This document shows positions 7,704-16,170 of a DNA stretch of 44,245 nucleotides, in pieces; within the stretch, counting starts at the first letter, position 1; every line of letters starts with the position of its first letter. The DNA is from Gammaproteobacteria bacterium. GTDB taxonomy: Bacteria > Pseudomonadota > Gammaproteobacteria > Steroidobacterales > Steroidobacteraceae. The stretch covers positions 1-44,245 of the forward strand of contig JAQGOG010000153.1 in the NCBI GenBank assembly GCA_028293765.1. The letters are read 5' to 3'. Below the pieces are notes generated by a model. The model was given only the letters and a program-made list of their open reading frames with translations, was not told the DNA's origin and made no database searches. Made by a program: the position numbers and the translations under genes.

Positions 7704-8327
7704 GTGTCCAAATCTGACCCTGGTTCCTATTCCCGCTGGCGCCCACATCCCTGGCACGGTCTCGAGCCGGGCCCCGAGTCGCCCCGCATCGTCAACGCCT
7801 ACATCGAGATCACACCTTTCGATCTGATGAAATACGAGATCGATAAAGCCACCGGATACTTGCGCGTGGATCGTCCGCAGCGCACCTCCTCGAACCCACC
7901 ATCGCTGTATGGCTTCATCCCGCAAACTTATTGCGGCGAGCGAGTGCGCAGCCTCACGCCACAGTGCGATCGCGGTGATGGCGATGCGCTGGACATCTGC
8001 GTGATCAGCGAGCGACCGATCAACCACTCGGAAGTGCTTTTGCGCGCCTGCGTCGTCGGCGGTCTGAAGATCATCGATCGCGGCGAAGCGGACGATAAGA
8101 TCATCGCGGTCCTGGAAGGCGACTACGTCTGGGGCGGGGCGCGTGAGCTCGAGGATCTGCCGGGCGCGTTGCTCGAGCGTCTGGAGCATTATTTCTCCAC
8201 GTATAAGCTCGTCCCCGGCGAGCCGCCGAAGATTTCCATCGTTGGCCGCTATGGGTATGCGGAGGCCGCGGCGGTCATCCGTGCATCTATCGAGGATTAC
8301 GGCGAGATGTTCAGCAAACAGTCCTGA
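7704..8327 (+). CDS. ppa: Inorganic pyrophosphatase, family I
   Basis: A 207-residue soluble pyrophosphatase, cleaving PPi to two phosphates and so pulling biosynthetic reactions forward. Family I hallmarks are visible: KYEIDK (43-48), [10 protein letters not shown] (66-75) and the metal-binding D-x-D-x-x-D at D92, D94, D97 ([10 protein letters not shown]). It is longer than E. coli Ppa (176) at the N-terminus, but [13 protein letters not shown] is shared by many relatives, so the extension is real. The start must be GTG at 7704 or later because TAA sits in frame at 7698-7700. There is no Shine-Dalgarno sequence; CATAAT (7693-7698) lies where a -10 element would give a leaderless or nearly leaderless mRNA. 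Confidence 0.9.
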   Translation: MSKSDPGSYSRWRPHPWHGLEPGPESPRIVNAYIEITPFDLMKYEIDKATGYLRVDRPQRTSSNPPSLYGFIPQTYCGERVRSLTPQCDRGDGDALDICVISERPINHSEVLLRACVVGGLKIIDRGEADDKIIAVLEGDYVWGGARELEDLPGALLERLEHYFSTYKLVPGEPPKISIVGRYGYAEAAAVIRASIEDYGEMFSKQS

Positions 8328-8335
8328 CCAGCGCG

Positions 8336-8364
8336 GCGCCGGTGGGCGCCGGCGCACGTTTCTT
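8336..8364 (+). terminator. Probable terminator after ppa
   Basis: GCGCCGG (8336-8342) pairs with CCGGCGC (8349-8355) over a 6-base loop, followed by ACG and TTTCTT. The T-tract is short and offset, so termination may be partial. Confidence 0.45.
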
Positions 8365-8426
8365 GCTGAACGCCACTCCATCCCGTAACGCTTACTACCC
8401 ATTCCCGACGCCGGAGTGCTCACGTT

Positions 8427-9125
8427 ATGACCCAATACGTCTTGCCCGACCTCTCTTATGACTATGGTGCGCTCGAGCCCCACATCTCGGGGAAAATCAT
8501 GCAGCTGCACCACGACAAGCATCACAAAGGCTACGTGGATGGCGCGAACGCCGCCTGCGACGCGCTGGAGGAAGCCCGCCAGAAGGGCGACTTCAGCCGG
8601 ATCGCGGCCGTGGAAGAAGCGCTCGCGTTCAACCTGTCGGGACATGTCCTGCACAGCCTGTTCTGGAAGAATCTCTCACCGAACGGCGGCGGCACTCCCA
8701 CGGGAAAGTTGGCCGAAGCCGTCGATCGCGATTTCGGTGGTTTCAATGTGTTCAAACAGCAGCTGACCAAAGCGGCCGCGACCTGCATGGGTTCCGGTTG
8801 GGGCGCGCTCATGTGGGACACGTTGTCCGGCCGTTTGCTCACAATACAGATTCATGACCACCAGTCGCATACGGTGCAGGGTGCCGTGCCGCTGCTCGTG
8901 ATCGACGCCTGGGAGCATGCCTGGTATCTGCAGTACCTGAATGAAAAGGCTAAATTCTTCGACGCGATCTGGAACGTTCTGAACTGGGCCGACGTAGCGC
9001 AGCGATTCGAGCAGGCGCACGGGCTCAGTCTCGTGTTGGATCAGGTCGCCGAGCGGGGCTCACCCGGTGAAGTGCAACCGGGCGGCAAGCGTCAGCAACA
9101 ACAGCATCCTGCCGGTAGGGCTTGA
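8427..9125 (+). CDS. Fe/Mn superoxide dismutase
   Basis: A 232-residue superoxide dismutase. The metal ligands fall at His28 (QLHHDKHH), His76 (SGHVLHSLFW), Asp160 and His164 (VIDAWEHAWYLQY). His145 (IHDHQ) occupies the position that is Gln in most Mn enzymes. This numbering and the phrases NLSGHV, FWKNLSPNGG, GSGWGAL and DHQ resemble actinobacterial SodA more than enterobacterial SodA/SodB. Metal use (Fe, Mn or either) cannot be decided from sequence alone. The C-terminal 25 residues are a Gly/Gln-rich tail beyond the fold. No signal peptide is present, so it is cytoplasmic unless exported by another route. The GH15 reading frame may start inside its last codons. Confidence 0.93.
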   Translation: MTQYVLPDLSYDYGALEPHISGKIMQLHHDKHHKGYVDGANAACDALEEARQKGDFSRIAAVEEALAFNLSGHVLHSLFWKNLSPNGGGTPTGKLAEAVDRDFGGFNVFKQQLTKAAATCMGSGWGALMWDTLSGRLLTIQIHDHQSHTVQGAVPLLVIDAWEHAWYLQYLNEKAKFFDAIWNVLNWADVAQRFEQAHGLSLVLDQVAERGSPGEVQPGGKRQQQQHPAGRA

Positions 9126-11071
9126 CCCGGAAAGAGACGGTAGCGCGACCCGAGCGCTCATCAAGGACCCGCTCGTCCCCGCAGTCGGTAGGCACGACGC
9201 GGGGGCGGGCGCCCTCACCGGTTGCCGCGCCGGTGTACCCGCCGATCGCGGACTACGCGCTCATCGGCGACTGCCATTCCGCTGCACTCATCTCGCGTTG
9301 CGGCTCCATCGACTGGTGCTGTCTGCCGCGCTTCGATTCAGACAGCTGCTTCGGCCGCCTGCTCGATTGGCAGACAGGCGGTTACTTCGCGATCACCCCT
9401 GTCGGGCGTTATCGCGTCCGGCGCGAATATCTGCGTGACAGCCTCATCCTGGTGACGACGTTCACGTCGAGCACTGGCGAAGTGCAACTCGTCGATTTCT
9501 TTTCCATGCGAGCTGGCGGCCGACGCTATCCGCGGCGCGAGCTCGTGCGGGTGCTCCACGGACTGCGTGGCAACATGACATTCGATGTGGCCATCGTTCC
9601 GAGGTTGGACTTCTGTGAAGTCAAACCATGGATCTATCGGTCCGGCGCTGGCGGGCACTTCGCGGTTGGAAGTAACACGGGACTGAGGATCTTCGGCGAT
9701 GTCCCGCTGCAACTTGCGGGCGACCACGATCTGCAGGCGCAGGTGGAGGTCCGCCGCGGCAAGAAATATCACATCGGACTGCAGTTCTTTCCACCAGATG
9801 AGACGCAGACGGCGCGCTCGGGCGCCAGGGATACCGCAGATCTCAAAGCGCACTTCTTGGAGACCAGGCAATGGTGGAGCGACTGGACGTCGAAGATTCG
9901 CTACCGGGACGGATCGGGCGCGAGCATCATGCGGTCCGCAATTGCGCTCAAGGCATTGAGCTACGCGCCGACGGGCGCGATCGTCGCCGCCATTACAACA
10001 TCGCTGCCGGAAAACGTCGGCGGTGAGAGGAACTGGGATTACCGCTTCTGTTGGATACGCGACTCCATCTTCACGGTGCGCGCGCTCGGGAACCTTGGGT
10101 TATGGGCGGAAGCGGACGGGGTACGCCGATTCATTCAACGCAGCGCCGCTGGCAACGCTGATGAGCTGCAGGTGCTCTACGCAGTGGATGGGAAGCGCAG
10201 GCTCACGGAAATCACGCTCGACAGTCTCGAAGGCTGGCGCGGCTCGCGGCCCGTGCGCATCGGCAACGCGGCCGAACGCCAGTTCCAGCTGGACATGTAC
10301 GGCCTCATCGTGGAGCTGTCATGGCGCTGGAGCGAGTTCGGAGTGCAGCCGGATAAAGACTACTGGGAATTTCTCGTGGCCATCGTCGAAGCCGCCATTG
10401 AGAAGTATCGGCTGCCGGATCGCGGCATCTGGGAGATCCGCTCGACGCCGCGCCATTTCGTGCACTCGAAGGTCATGTGCTGGGCAGCCGTCGACGGTGG
10501 CATCGCACTCGCGGAGAAGTATTCGCTGGCGGCGCCGCTCGAGCGCTGGCGCGCGGAGCGCGATGAGATCCGGCGGGGGATCGAAACGCACGGTGTAGAT
10601 CATCGGCGCGGCATTTTCGTGCAGAGCTACGGTAGCGAGCAGGTGGACGCCGCCCTGCTCCTGTTGCCTGGCGTCGACTTCGTACGGTTCGAAGATGAGC
10701 GCATGTTGCGCACCGCCGATGTCATTTGCAAAGAGCTCGCGAGCGACGGTTTGATCCTGCGCTACAAAAGCGAGGATGGTCTGCACGGCCCGGAAGGCGT
10801 GTTCCTCGCCTGTACGTTCTGGCTGGCCGAATGCCTGGCCCGTCAGGGGCGCCGCAAAGCAGCGCTGCGGGCCTTCAAACACGCGAGCACGGCCGCGAAC
10901 GACGTGGGCCTGTTCGCGGAACAATACGCGCCGCACGCCAAGGAAATGCTGGGCAACTTCCCGCAGGGCCTGACTCATCTCGCCCATATCTCTGCCGCGC
11001 TGGCGCTGAACCCAAAGCCCTCGCACCGTCCCGCGACCCGAAAGAAGGCCGCGAAACAACGCGCCCGGTAA
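9122..11071 (+). CDS. GH15 family glycoside hydrolase (glucoamylase/trehalase-like)
   Basis: A protein of up to 649 residues. The conserved N-terminal domain begins at YPPIADYALIGDCHSAAL and includes SIDWCCLPRFDS; the (alpha/alpha)6 catalytic domain carries ERNWDYRFCWIRDS and the acid region RGIWEIR, whose Glu is the likely general acid. Family members hydrolyse alpha-glucosidic bonds in maltooligosaccharides or trehalose. No signal peptide is seen, so it is probably intracellular. The listed start is a TTG overlapping the superoxide dismutase stop (TTGA); the first 37 residues are low-complexity and a GTG at 9233 just before YPPIADY is a credible alternative. It begins a same-strand run of four genes ending at 14596. 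Confidence 0.88.
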   Translation: MTRKETVARPERSSRTRSSPQSVGTTRGRAPSPVAAPVYPPIADYALIGDCHSAALISRCGSIDWCCLPRFDSDSCFGRLLDWQTGGYFAITPVGRYRVRREYLRDSLILVTTFTSSTGEVQLVDFFSMRAGGRRYPRRELVRVLHGLRGNMTFDVAIVPRLDFCEVKPWIYRSGAGGHFAVGSNTGLRIFGDVPLQLAGDHDLQAQVEVRRGKKYHIGLQFFPPDETQTARSGARDTADLKAHFLETRQWWSDWTSKIRYRDGSGASIMRSAIALKALSYAPTGAIVAAITTSLPENVGGERNWDYRFCWIRDSIFTVRALGNLGLWAEADGVRRFIQRSAAGNADELQVLYAVDGKRRLTEITLDSLEGWRGSRPVRIGNAAERQFQLDMYGLIVELSWRWSEFGVQPDKDYWEFLVAIVEAAIEKYRLPDRGIWEIRSTPRHFVHSKVMCWAAVDGGIALAEKYSLAAPLERWRAERDEIRRGIETHGVDHRRGIFVQSYGSEQVDAALLLLPGVDFVRFEDERMLRTADVICKELASDGLILRYKSEDGLHGPEGVFLACTFWLAECLARQGRRKAALRAFKHASTAANDVGLFAEQYAPHAKEMLGNFPQGLTHLAHISAALALNPKPSHRPATRKKAAKQRAR

Positions 11072-11193
11072 CCCTTACGCGTCGGGTGCCCCTTCGTTCA
11101 ACACCGGCTCTAGCTGTGCTGGGAGGAGGAATCGCCGGCGCTGCGGTAGTGCTGCTCCGTGTCGACGGGAATGAACTTTGCGCGAGCGTGATC

Positions 11194-12897
11194 ATGGCAG
11201 CACATTTCCAGACCCTTTTCAGCCCGGGACGCAACTGCTACCGCGCGGCTCGCGCTCAACGTGCAACTCTCCTGATAGACGCCGACGCGTACTTCCGCGC
11301 CTTCGCACAGACCGCACTGAGCGCCGGGCGCTCCATCGTCATCGTGGGCTGGGAGTTCCACAGTCGCACCCGGCTCCACCTCAACCAGGACGGCATACCG
11401 GATCTGCTCGGCGAGTTTCTGAATTTCCTCGTCGAACGGACCCGCCGCCTCGAAGTATTCATCCTGGCGTGGGATTACCCACTGGTCTTCGCGAAGGGAA
11501 GGGAGCGCGTGCCGGAGTCTGGTGCCTGGCGCCCGCACCGGCGCGTGCACTTTCGTTATGACCCGGGCTCTCCTCTTGGAGCGGCCCTCCATGAAAAGAT
11601 CGTCGTGGTCGACGGAGCAGTCGCTTTTTGCGGCGGACTGGATCTGACGCTCGGCCGCTGGGATACGCCGGAGCACGGAGCCGATGACCCGCGACGCACG
11701 AATCCTGGGGAAGCAGCCCCCTACGCGCCATTCCATGACGCGATGCTGGCCGTGGATACGGAGACTGCGCGCGCGTTACAGCGTGTGGTGAGCGATCGCT
11801 GGCGGAATGCGACGGGAAAGCCGTTGCCTGCTGTCGATGCGAAGCGTGATCCGTGGCCCGCGTCTCTCGTCCCGATGTTTTCTGCTGTCGATGTGGCCGT
11901 GGCGCGCACGGTTCCGGCGAGCGACAGCCAACCGGCCATTACTGAAGTGGAGGCGCTCTATCTCGACCTGATCGCGGCCGCCAGGCATCACATCTATCTG
12001 GAAAACCAGTATTTTACCGCGAAAACGCTCGGGGACGCCCTTGCGGCCCGTCTTCGGGAGCCGCACGGACCGGAAGTGATCGTGGTCTTGCGCCTGGCTT
12101 CGTCCGGGTGGCTGGAGGCACAAACAATGGCCGCGCTGCGCAGCTTGCTGCTGCGCAAGCTGCGCGAGGCCGATCGCTACGGCCGCTTGCACGCGTGTTA
12201 TCCCGATACGGCGGGAGTGTCGAACGAGCAGTGTTGCGATGTTCATACCAAGCTGATGATCGTCGATGACGAGTGGCTGCGAGTGGGGTCCGCCAACTTC
12301 GCCAACCGGTCGATGGGTCTCGATACCGAATGCGACCTGGTGATCGAGGCGCGTGGCGACCCTCTCACTCGCGCGGCAATCACCTCGGCACGCGACGGCC
12401 TGCTGGCCGAGCATCTCGGTGTGCCTGTGCAAAGAGTGCGGGCGGTCATGCAAGCGACTCGCTCGTTGGGGGCTGTTATCGGGTCTCTCACGAAGAGCTC
12501 TGGCCGCACGCTCCGGCATTTCGAGCGGCTCGATGAACCGTCTGCGGCAATGGTCGCCCTGGCGAGCGGCGTTGCCGATCCGGAACGCCCGCTCTTCGCC
12601 AACGATGTGACCTCTGACTTGGTCCCCGAACGCTCGGCTCCTCCGGCGCGGCGGTCGCGCCTCGAGGGCGCCGTTCTGTGGTTTGCTGCCTTCCTCGCCG
12701 GCACGACGCTCGGAATTCTGAGCGGCACGTTGGTTGCGACAGGGATCACCCGGCCGTTCGCGACAGGGTTTGAGAATGCGCACCCGCTCGATGTCTGGTT
12801 TCTGATGACCACGTTCGGCGCGATAGCGGTGGCGACCTGGATCATGCGTCGCCGGGTCCTGGGTTCTCGCCTCAGTGAACGCGCACGGCGTCCATAA
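11194..12897 (+). CDS. Phospholipase D-family protein with C-terminal membrane segments
   Basis: A 567-residue protein with two HKD motifs: H133-x-K135-x4-D140 (LHEKIVVVDGAVAFCGGLD) and H351-x-K353-x4-D358 (VHTKLMIVDDE), the second followed by VGSANFANRS. These form one active site and hydrolyse or transfer phosphatidyl groups, as in PLD and cardiolipin synthases. The last 75 residues hold two hydrophobic stretches (about 493-515 and 530-550) and an Arg-rich end, so the enzyme is probably anchored to the membrane. Start ATG 11194 gives the typical N-terminus MAAHFQTLFSPGRNCYRA; the frame is open further upstream, and a GTG near 11145 behind GGAGGAGG is an alternative. It overlaps the next gene by 23 bases, indicating translational coupling. 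Confidence 0.88.
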   Translation: MAAHFQTLFSPGRNCYRAARAQRATLLIDADAYFRAFAQTALSAGRSIVIVGWEFHSRTRLHLNQDGIPDLLGEFLNFLVERTRRLEVFILAWDYPLVFAKGRERVPESGAWRPHRRVHFRYDPGSPLGAALHEKIVVVDGAVAFCGGLDLTLGRWDTPEHGADDPRRTNPGEAAPYAPFHDAMLAVDTETARALQRVVSDRWRNATGKPLPAVDAKRDPWPASLVPMFSAVDVAVARTVPASDSQPAITEVEALYLDLIAAARHHIYLENQYFTAKTLGDALAARLREPHGPEVIVVLRLASSGWLEAQTMAALRSLLLRKLREADRYGRLHACYPDTAGVSNEQCCDVHTKLMIVDDEWLRVGSANFANRSMGLDTECDLVIEARGDPLTRAAITSARDGLLAEHLGVPVQRVRAVMQATRSLGAVIGSLTKSSGRTLRHFERLDEPSAAMVALASGVADPERPLFANDVTSDLVPERSAPPARRSRLEGAVLWFAAFLAGTTLGILSGTLVATGITRPFATGFENAHPLDVWFLMTTFGAIAVATWIMRRRVLGSRLSERARRP

Positions 12898-13675
12898 CAT
12901 CGTCGAGCGGACGAGGGCGCGGGCCAATCGCGACGAATTGGCGATCAGTTCCTACAACATCCATGGGTGCGTTGGAACGGACGCGCGTTACGACGTCGAG
13001 CGCGTCGCCGGGGTGATACGTGAGCTTGGCTGTGACACGGTCGGTCTGCAGGAAGTCGATGGAAGGCCCGATGGAAGGCCCGGCCTGCAGAGCGAATCCA
13101 TGCAGCTCGAATACCTCGCGAATGCGACCGGGATGACGCCGATCGCTGCCGCCACGCACACGGGGACGGCGCTGCACTTCGGCAAAACAAACGCATTACT
13201 GACACTGCGCGAGATCCGAGCGGTGCGAAGCTACGATCTCACTTTCGGGAACCGTGAACCGCGCAGCGCGCTCGATGTGGAGCTGTGGGCGGGCGGACAG
13301 ATAGTCCGGGTCATCGTGACACATCTTGGTCTGCGCGCGGGTGAGCGGCGCTATCAGGTGAAGAAACTGCTCACCGTGCTTAGGAACCTTCCCCCGGACC
13401 AGCCGGTGATCGTGCTCGGCGATATCAACGAGTGGTTGCCTATCGGACGGCCTCTGCGCTGGCTGCATGGAGTTCTAGGCAAGCCCCCGAGGCGCGGTTC
13501 GTTTCCGGTGTGGGCGCCATTGCTGGCGCTCGATCGGGTGTGGTCCCGTCCTGTCAGTGCGATGCACGCGTTCGAGGTGCACAGAACTCCTGCGGCACGC
13601 CGCGCATCGGATCACTATCCCGTGAAAGCCATCGTCTCGCCTGGCGCCCGTCAGCGGCCACAAGGAAGCCGGTGA
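12875..13675 (+). CDS. Endonuclease/exonuclease/phosphatase-family protein
   Basis: A 266-residue EEP-fold hydrolase. Catalytic motifs in order are SSYNIHGCVG, LQEVDGR, VTHLGL, GDINEW and the C-terminal SDHYPV, which together supply the metal-binding Asn, Glu, Asp and the Asp/His pair. EEP enzymes act on phosphodiesters in nucleic acids, inositol phosphates or phospholipids. Next to a phospholipase D and a YihY protein, a phospholipid or head-group substrate is more likely than DNA, but this is inference. The GTG start at 12875 lies inside the PLD gene. The basic C-terminus shows no membrane segment. Confidence 0.87.
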   Translation: MNAHGVHNIVERTRARANRDELAISSYNIHGCVGTDARYDVERVAGVIRELGCDTVGLQEVDGRPDGRPGLQSESMQLEYLANATGMTPIAAATHTGTALHFGKTNALLTLREIRAVRSYDLTFGNREPRSALDVELWAGGQIVRVIVTHLGLRAGERRYQVKKLLTVLRNLPPDQPVIVLGDINEWLPIGRPLRWLHGVLGKPPRRGSFPVWAPLLALDRVWSRPVSAMHAFEVHRTPAARRASDHYPVKAIVSPGARQRPQGSR

Positions 13676-13681
13676 CGCGCC

Positions 13682-14596
13682 ATGGCCGCTCAAAAGCACC
13701 GTTCACGGCTCGCCCGGTATGCGGGAAACGTCTGGCTGCTGGTGAAGGATTCCATTAACGGATGGATGGATCATCATGCGTCCCGGACCGGCGCCGCGCT
13801 CGCCTTCTACACGGTCTTTTCTCTCGCACCCATTCTGCTGCTGTCGATTGCCATCGCGGGTTTTTTCTTTGGGGAGCAGGCGGCCCGTGGCGAGATCTTC
13901 GAACAGATCAGCGCCCTCATCGGTCCGGCGGGCGCGTCGGCCGTGCAGACCATCCTCCAGCATGCGCGCCAGTCCGGCGCCGGAACGACGACCGTCATCA
14001 GTGTGCTCACGCTGATCGTCGGTGCCAACACCGCGCTCGTGGAGCTCAAGTCGGGGCTCGATCAGATCTGGGACGTGCCGCCCGAGCGCCGCACGGGCTT
14101 CTGGTACTTCGTTCGCACGCGACTTCTCTCCGTCGGAATGATCCTGGCGCTCGCGTTCATGCTGCTGGTATCCCTTGTGATCAGCGCTGCGCTGACCGCT
14201 CTGGAGAAACTGTCGAGCGGCGACCAGATTGTCAACATCGTGCTCGAATGGGTGAATCAGCTGTTCTCGTTTGTGCTCGTCGCAGCTCTATTCGCCACCA
14301 TCTACAAAGTGCTACCGAGCGTTCGTATCGCCTGGCGCGATGTCATGGTGGGCGCTGCGGTTACCGCGGCTCTGTTCACGGTCGGCAAGTTCGTGATTGG
14401 TGCGTACATCGGGAACAGCGGTCTCGCCAACACCTACGGCGCGGCCGGCTCGGTCATCCTCGTACTGGTGTGGGTGTACTACTCCGCGCAGATCTTTCTG
14501 TTCGGCGCGGAATTCACACGCAGTTACGCGTACCACTTCGGGTCGTTGCGGCCCGACAAGAGGGTTGCAGCTGAACAGCCATCCGTTGCCACCTGA
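13682..14596 (+). CDS. YihY/BrkB family inner-membrane protein
   Basis: A 304-residue integral membrane protein with six hydrophobic segments. Family features are the N-terminal RTGAALAFYTVFSLAPILLL, the region GANTALVELKSGLDQIWDVP and the last-segment GLANTYGAAGSVILVLVWVYYSAQIFLFGAEFTR stretch (13682 frame, residues about 243-276). YihY/BrkB proteins were once called RNase BN; that assignment was withdrawn, and roles in lipid transport or envelope integrity have been proposed. The start is 6 bases after the EEP gene, so PLD, EEP and YihY form one probable operon. It ends one base before the convergent reductase gene, with no terminator visible between them. Confidence 0.9.
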   Translation: MAAQKHRSRLARYAGNVWLLVKDSINGWMDHHASRTGAALAFYTVFSLAPILLLSIAIAGFFFGEQAARGEIFEQISALIGPAGASAVQTILQHARQSGAGTTTVISVLTLIVGANTALVELKSGLDQIWDVPPERRTGFWYFVRTRLLSVGMILALAFMLLVSLVISAALTALEKLSSGDQIVNIVLEWVNQLFSFVLVAALFATIYKVLPSVRIAWRDVMVGAAVTAALFTVGKFVIGAYIGNSGLANTYGAAGSVILVLVWVYYSAQIFLFGAEFTRSYAYHFGSLRPDKRVAAEQPSVAT

Positions 14597-14597
14597 C

Positions 14598-15632
14598 CTA
14601 CTTGCTGCGAGCGGAATCCGGCGCGTAGTCGAAAGAGTCGAAATATAGCCGCTCGCTGCGCAGTCCGCGGTCCGGAAAGGTCGCACGGATGGCCTCGATC
14701 ATGGCGGGAGGTCCGGCCGCATAGACCTCGAATGTCTCGAGGTCCGGGTGATCGGCGAGCACCGTTTCATGTACCCATCCGAGTCGGCGGTGGCCCGCGC
14801 CGGCGGACGTGGACTCCGATAAGACAGCGGAGAAACGCAGCCGCGGGTAGCGGTGTACCCAATCGAGCACGAGAGCTTCCTCGTAGATGTCGTGCGGCTG
14901 CCGGGCACCCCAGTACAGATGGATGTCCCGTTCGACGTTGCGCTCCAGGATGTGCCGCAGCATGGACTTGAGCGGAGCGAAACCGGTGCCTCCGGCAATC
15001 ATCAGTAAGGGGGTGTCGCCCTCGCGGTAGGTGAACTGCCCGATCGGGCCCTCGATTTGCAATAGCGCGCCTGACTCCACCGCCCCGAACAGCCGCTCCG
15101 TAAACCCTCCGCCAGGCACGCGGCGCACGTGTAACTCGATGAGCTCACTGTCATGGGGTGGGCTGGCGATGGAGAAGCTGCGTCGGCGGCCTCCTTCGAG
15201 CAGTACATCGAGATACTGCCCGGGATGAAAGCGCAGGGTCTCTACCGCCGGCAATCGCAGGAACACCTGCATCACATCGGGCGCGAGCGGCGTCAGGCGT
15301 GCAATGCGACACGGCAGAGTCTTGATCTCCACGTCAGCGACTCTCGCGATGAGCCGCGCCTCGAGCACCAGATCCGATAGCGGCCGCGCTTGGCAAAGCA
15401 GGATGTTGCCCGCTTGCACTTCCGCCGCGGTAATGCCGGGAGGGCGGACGCTTGGGTAGCGGATTTCGCCGGCTCGCAGCCGCGCACGGCAGGAGCCGCA
15501 GTGGCCCGACTTGCAGCTATGCGGAAGGTTGAGTCCGGCAGCCAGCGCTGCCTCTAGTACCGGCTGCCCCTCTCGCACGCGGATCGTCCGGCCGTGGGGC
15601 TCGATGCGAACTGTGTACTCTTCGGTCGTCAA
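14598..15632 (-). CDS. 2Fe-2S/FAD/NAD(P) oxidoreductase (CDP-6-deoxy-glucoseen reductase-like)
   Basis: A 344-residue electron-transfer reductase. An N-terminal plant-type [2Fe-2S] domain carries Cys40, Cys45, Cys48 and Cys80 (HSCKSGHCGSC and LLCQARP). Next is an FAD domain with RRSFSIASPP, then an NAD(P) domain with AGGTGFAPLKSM and a C-terminal YAAGPPAMIEA. The order (ferredoxin, FAD, NAD) is that of AscD/RfbI and of oxygenase reductases such as BenC. Many gammaproteobacterial genomes carry this as a lone gene named CDP-6-deoxy-delta-3,4-glucoseen reductase, although no dideoxysugar pathway is near. The physiological partner is unknown; a general ferredoxin reductase role is possible. Confidence 0.9.
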   Translation of the reverse strand: MTTEEYTVRIEPHGRTIRVREGQPVLEAALAAGLNLPHSCKSGHCGSCRARLRAGEIRYPSVRPPGITAAEVQAGNILLCQARPLSDLVLEARLIARVADVEIKTLPCRIARLTPLAPDVMQVFLRLPAVETLRFHPGQYLDVLLEGGRRRSFSIASPPHDSELIELHVRRVPGGGFTERLFGAVESGALLQIEGPIGQFTYREGDTPLLMIAGGTGFAPLKSMLRHILERNVERDIHLYWGARQPHDIYEEALVLDWVHRYPRLRFSAVLSESTSAGAGHRRLGWVHETVLADHPDLETFEVYAAGPPAMIEAIRATFPDRGLRSERLYFDSFDYAPDSARSK

Positions 15633-15693
15633 GGCAGTGATCCCTCCGTGAGCGTTAGACTAGAGCAACTGAGGGCAGACCAAGGATCACCCC

Positions 15694-16122
15694 GTGTTCG
15701 CCAATCCCTCCGCCGAGCAAATCGCGCAGCTGCTGCGCTCTGCCCGCACTATAGCGGTCGTCGGACTTTCCGCTGACCAGACGCGGCCGAGTCATGGCGT
15801 CGCGCGCGCTTTGCAGCGCTTCGGCTATCGGATCATCCCGGTAACGCCCACGGCAGACATGGTCCTCGGTGAGCAAACCGTGCCGGATCTCGCGCATCTC
15901 TCGGATGTTCTGGGGCCGGATGAACGGGTGGACATCGTCGACGTGTTTCGCCGGCCGGAGCACGTCGCGGCGATCGTCGATGATTGCATCCGGCTGAGTC
16001 TTCCGGCCTTGTGGCTGCAGGACGGCGTCATCGATGAAGCCGCTGCCGAGCGTGCTCGCAGCGCCGGCATCTTCACGGTCATGGACCGCTGCCTGTTTCG
16101 GGACCGCTCCGCCCTCCGTTAA
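15694..16122 (+). CDS. CoA-binding (Rossmann) domain protein
   Basis: A 142-residue single-domain protein of the CoA-binding YccU family. TIAVVGLSADQTRPSHGVA near the N-terminus is the nucleotide-binding loop, and IIPVTPTADMVLGEQTV and LWLQDGVIDEAA are conserved further on. Relatives resemble the CoA-binding domain of succinyl-CoA synthetase but are free-standing; their role is not established. The start is GTG at 15694, with AAGGA about 9 bases upstream. It is followed 48 bases later by dapF on the same strand. Confidence 0.85.
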   Translation: MFANPSAEQIAQLLRSARTIAVVGLSADQTRPSHGVARALQRFGYRIIPVTPTADMVLGEQTVPDLAHLSDVLGPDERVDIVDVFRRPEHVAAIVDDCIRLSLPALWLQDGVIDEAAAERARSAGIFTVMDRCLFRDRSALR

Positions 16123-16170
16123 TGCCGGCGTCGGCGACCGCGCGGGGAGCGTTTCGGTTATTCTTTCCCC

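Noticed and set aside
7668..8654. Minus-strand 328-codon frame over ppa and the superoxide dismutase
   Set aside because: Antisense to two clear genes and without recognisable motifs; GC-rich DNA gives long antisense frames.
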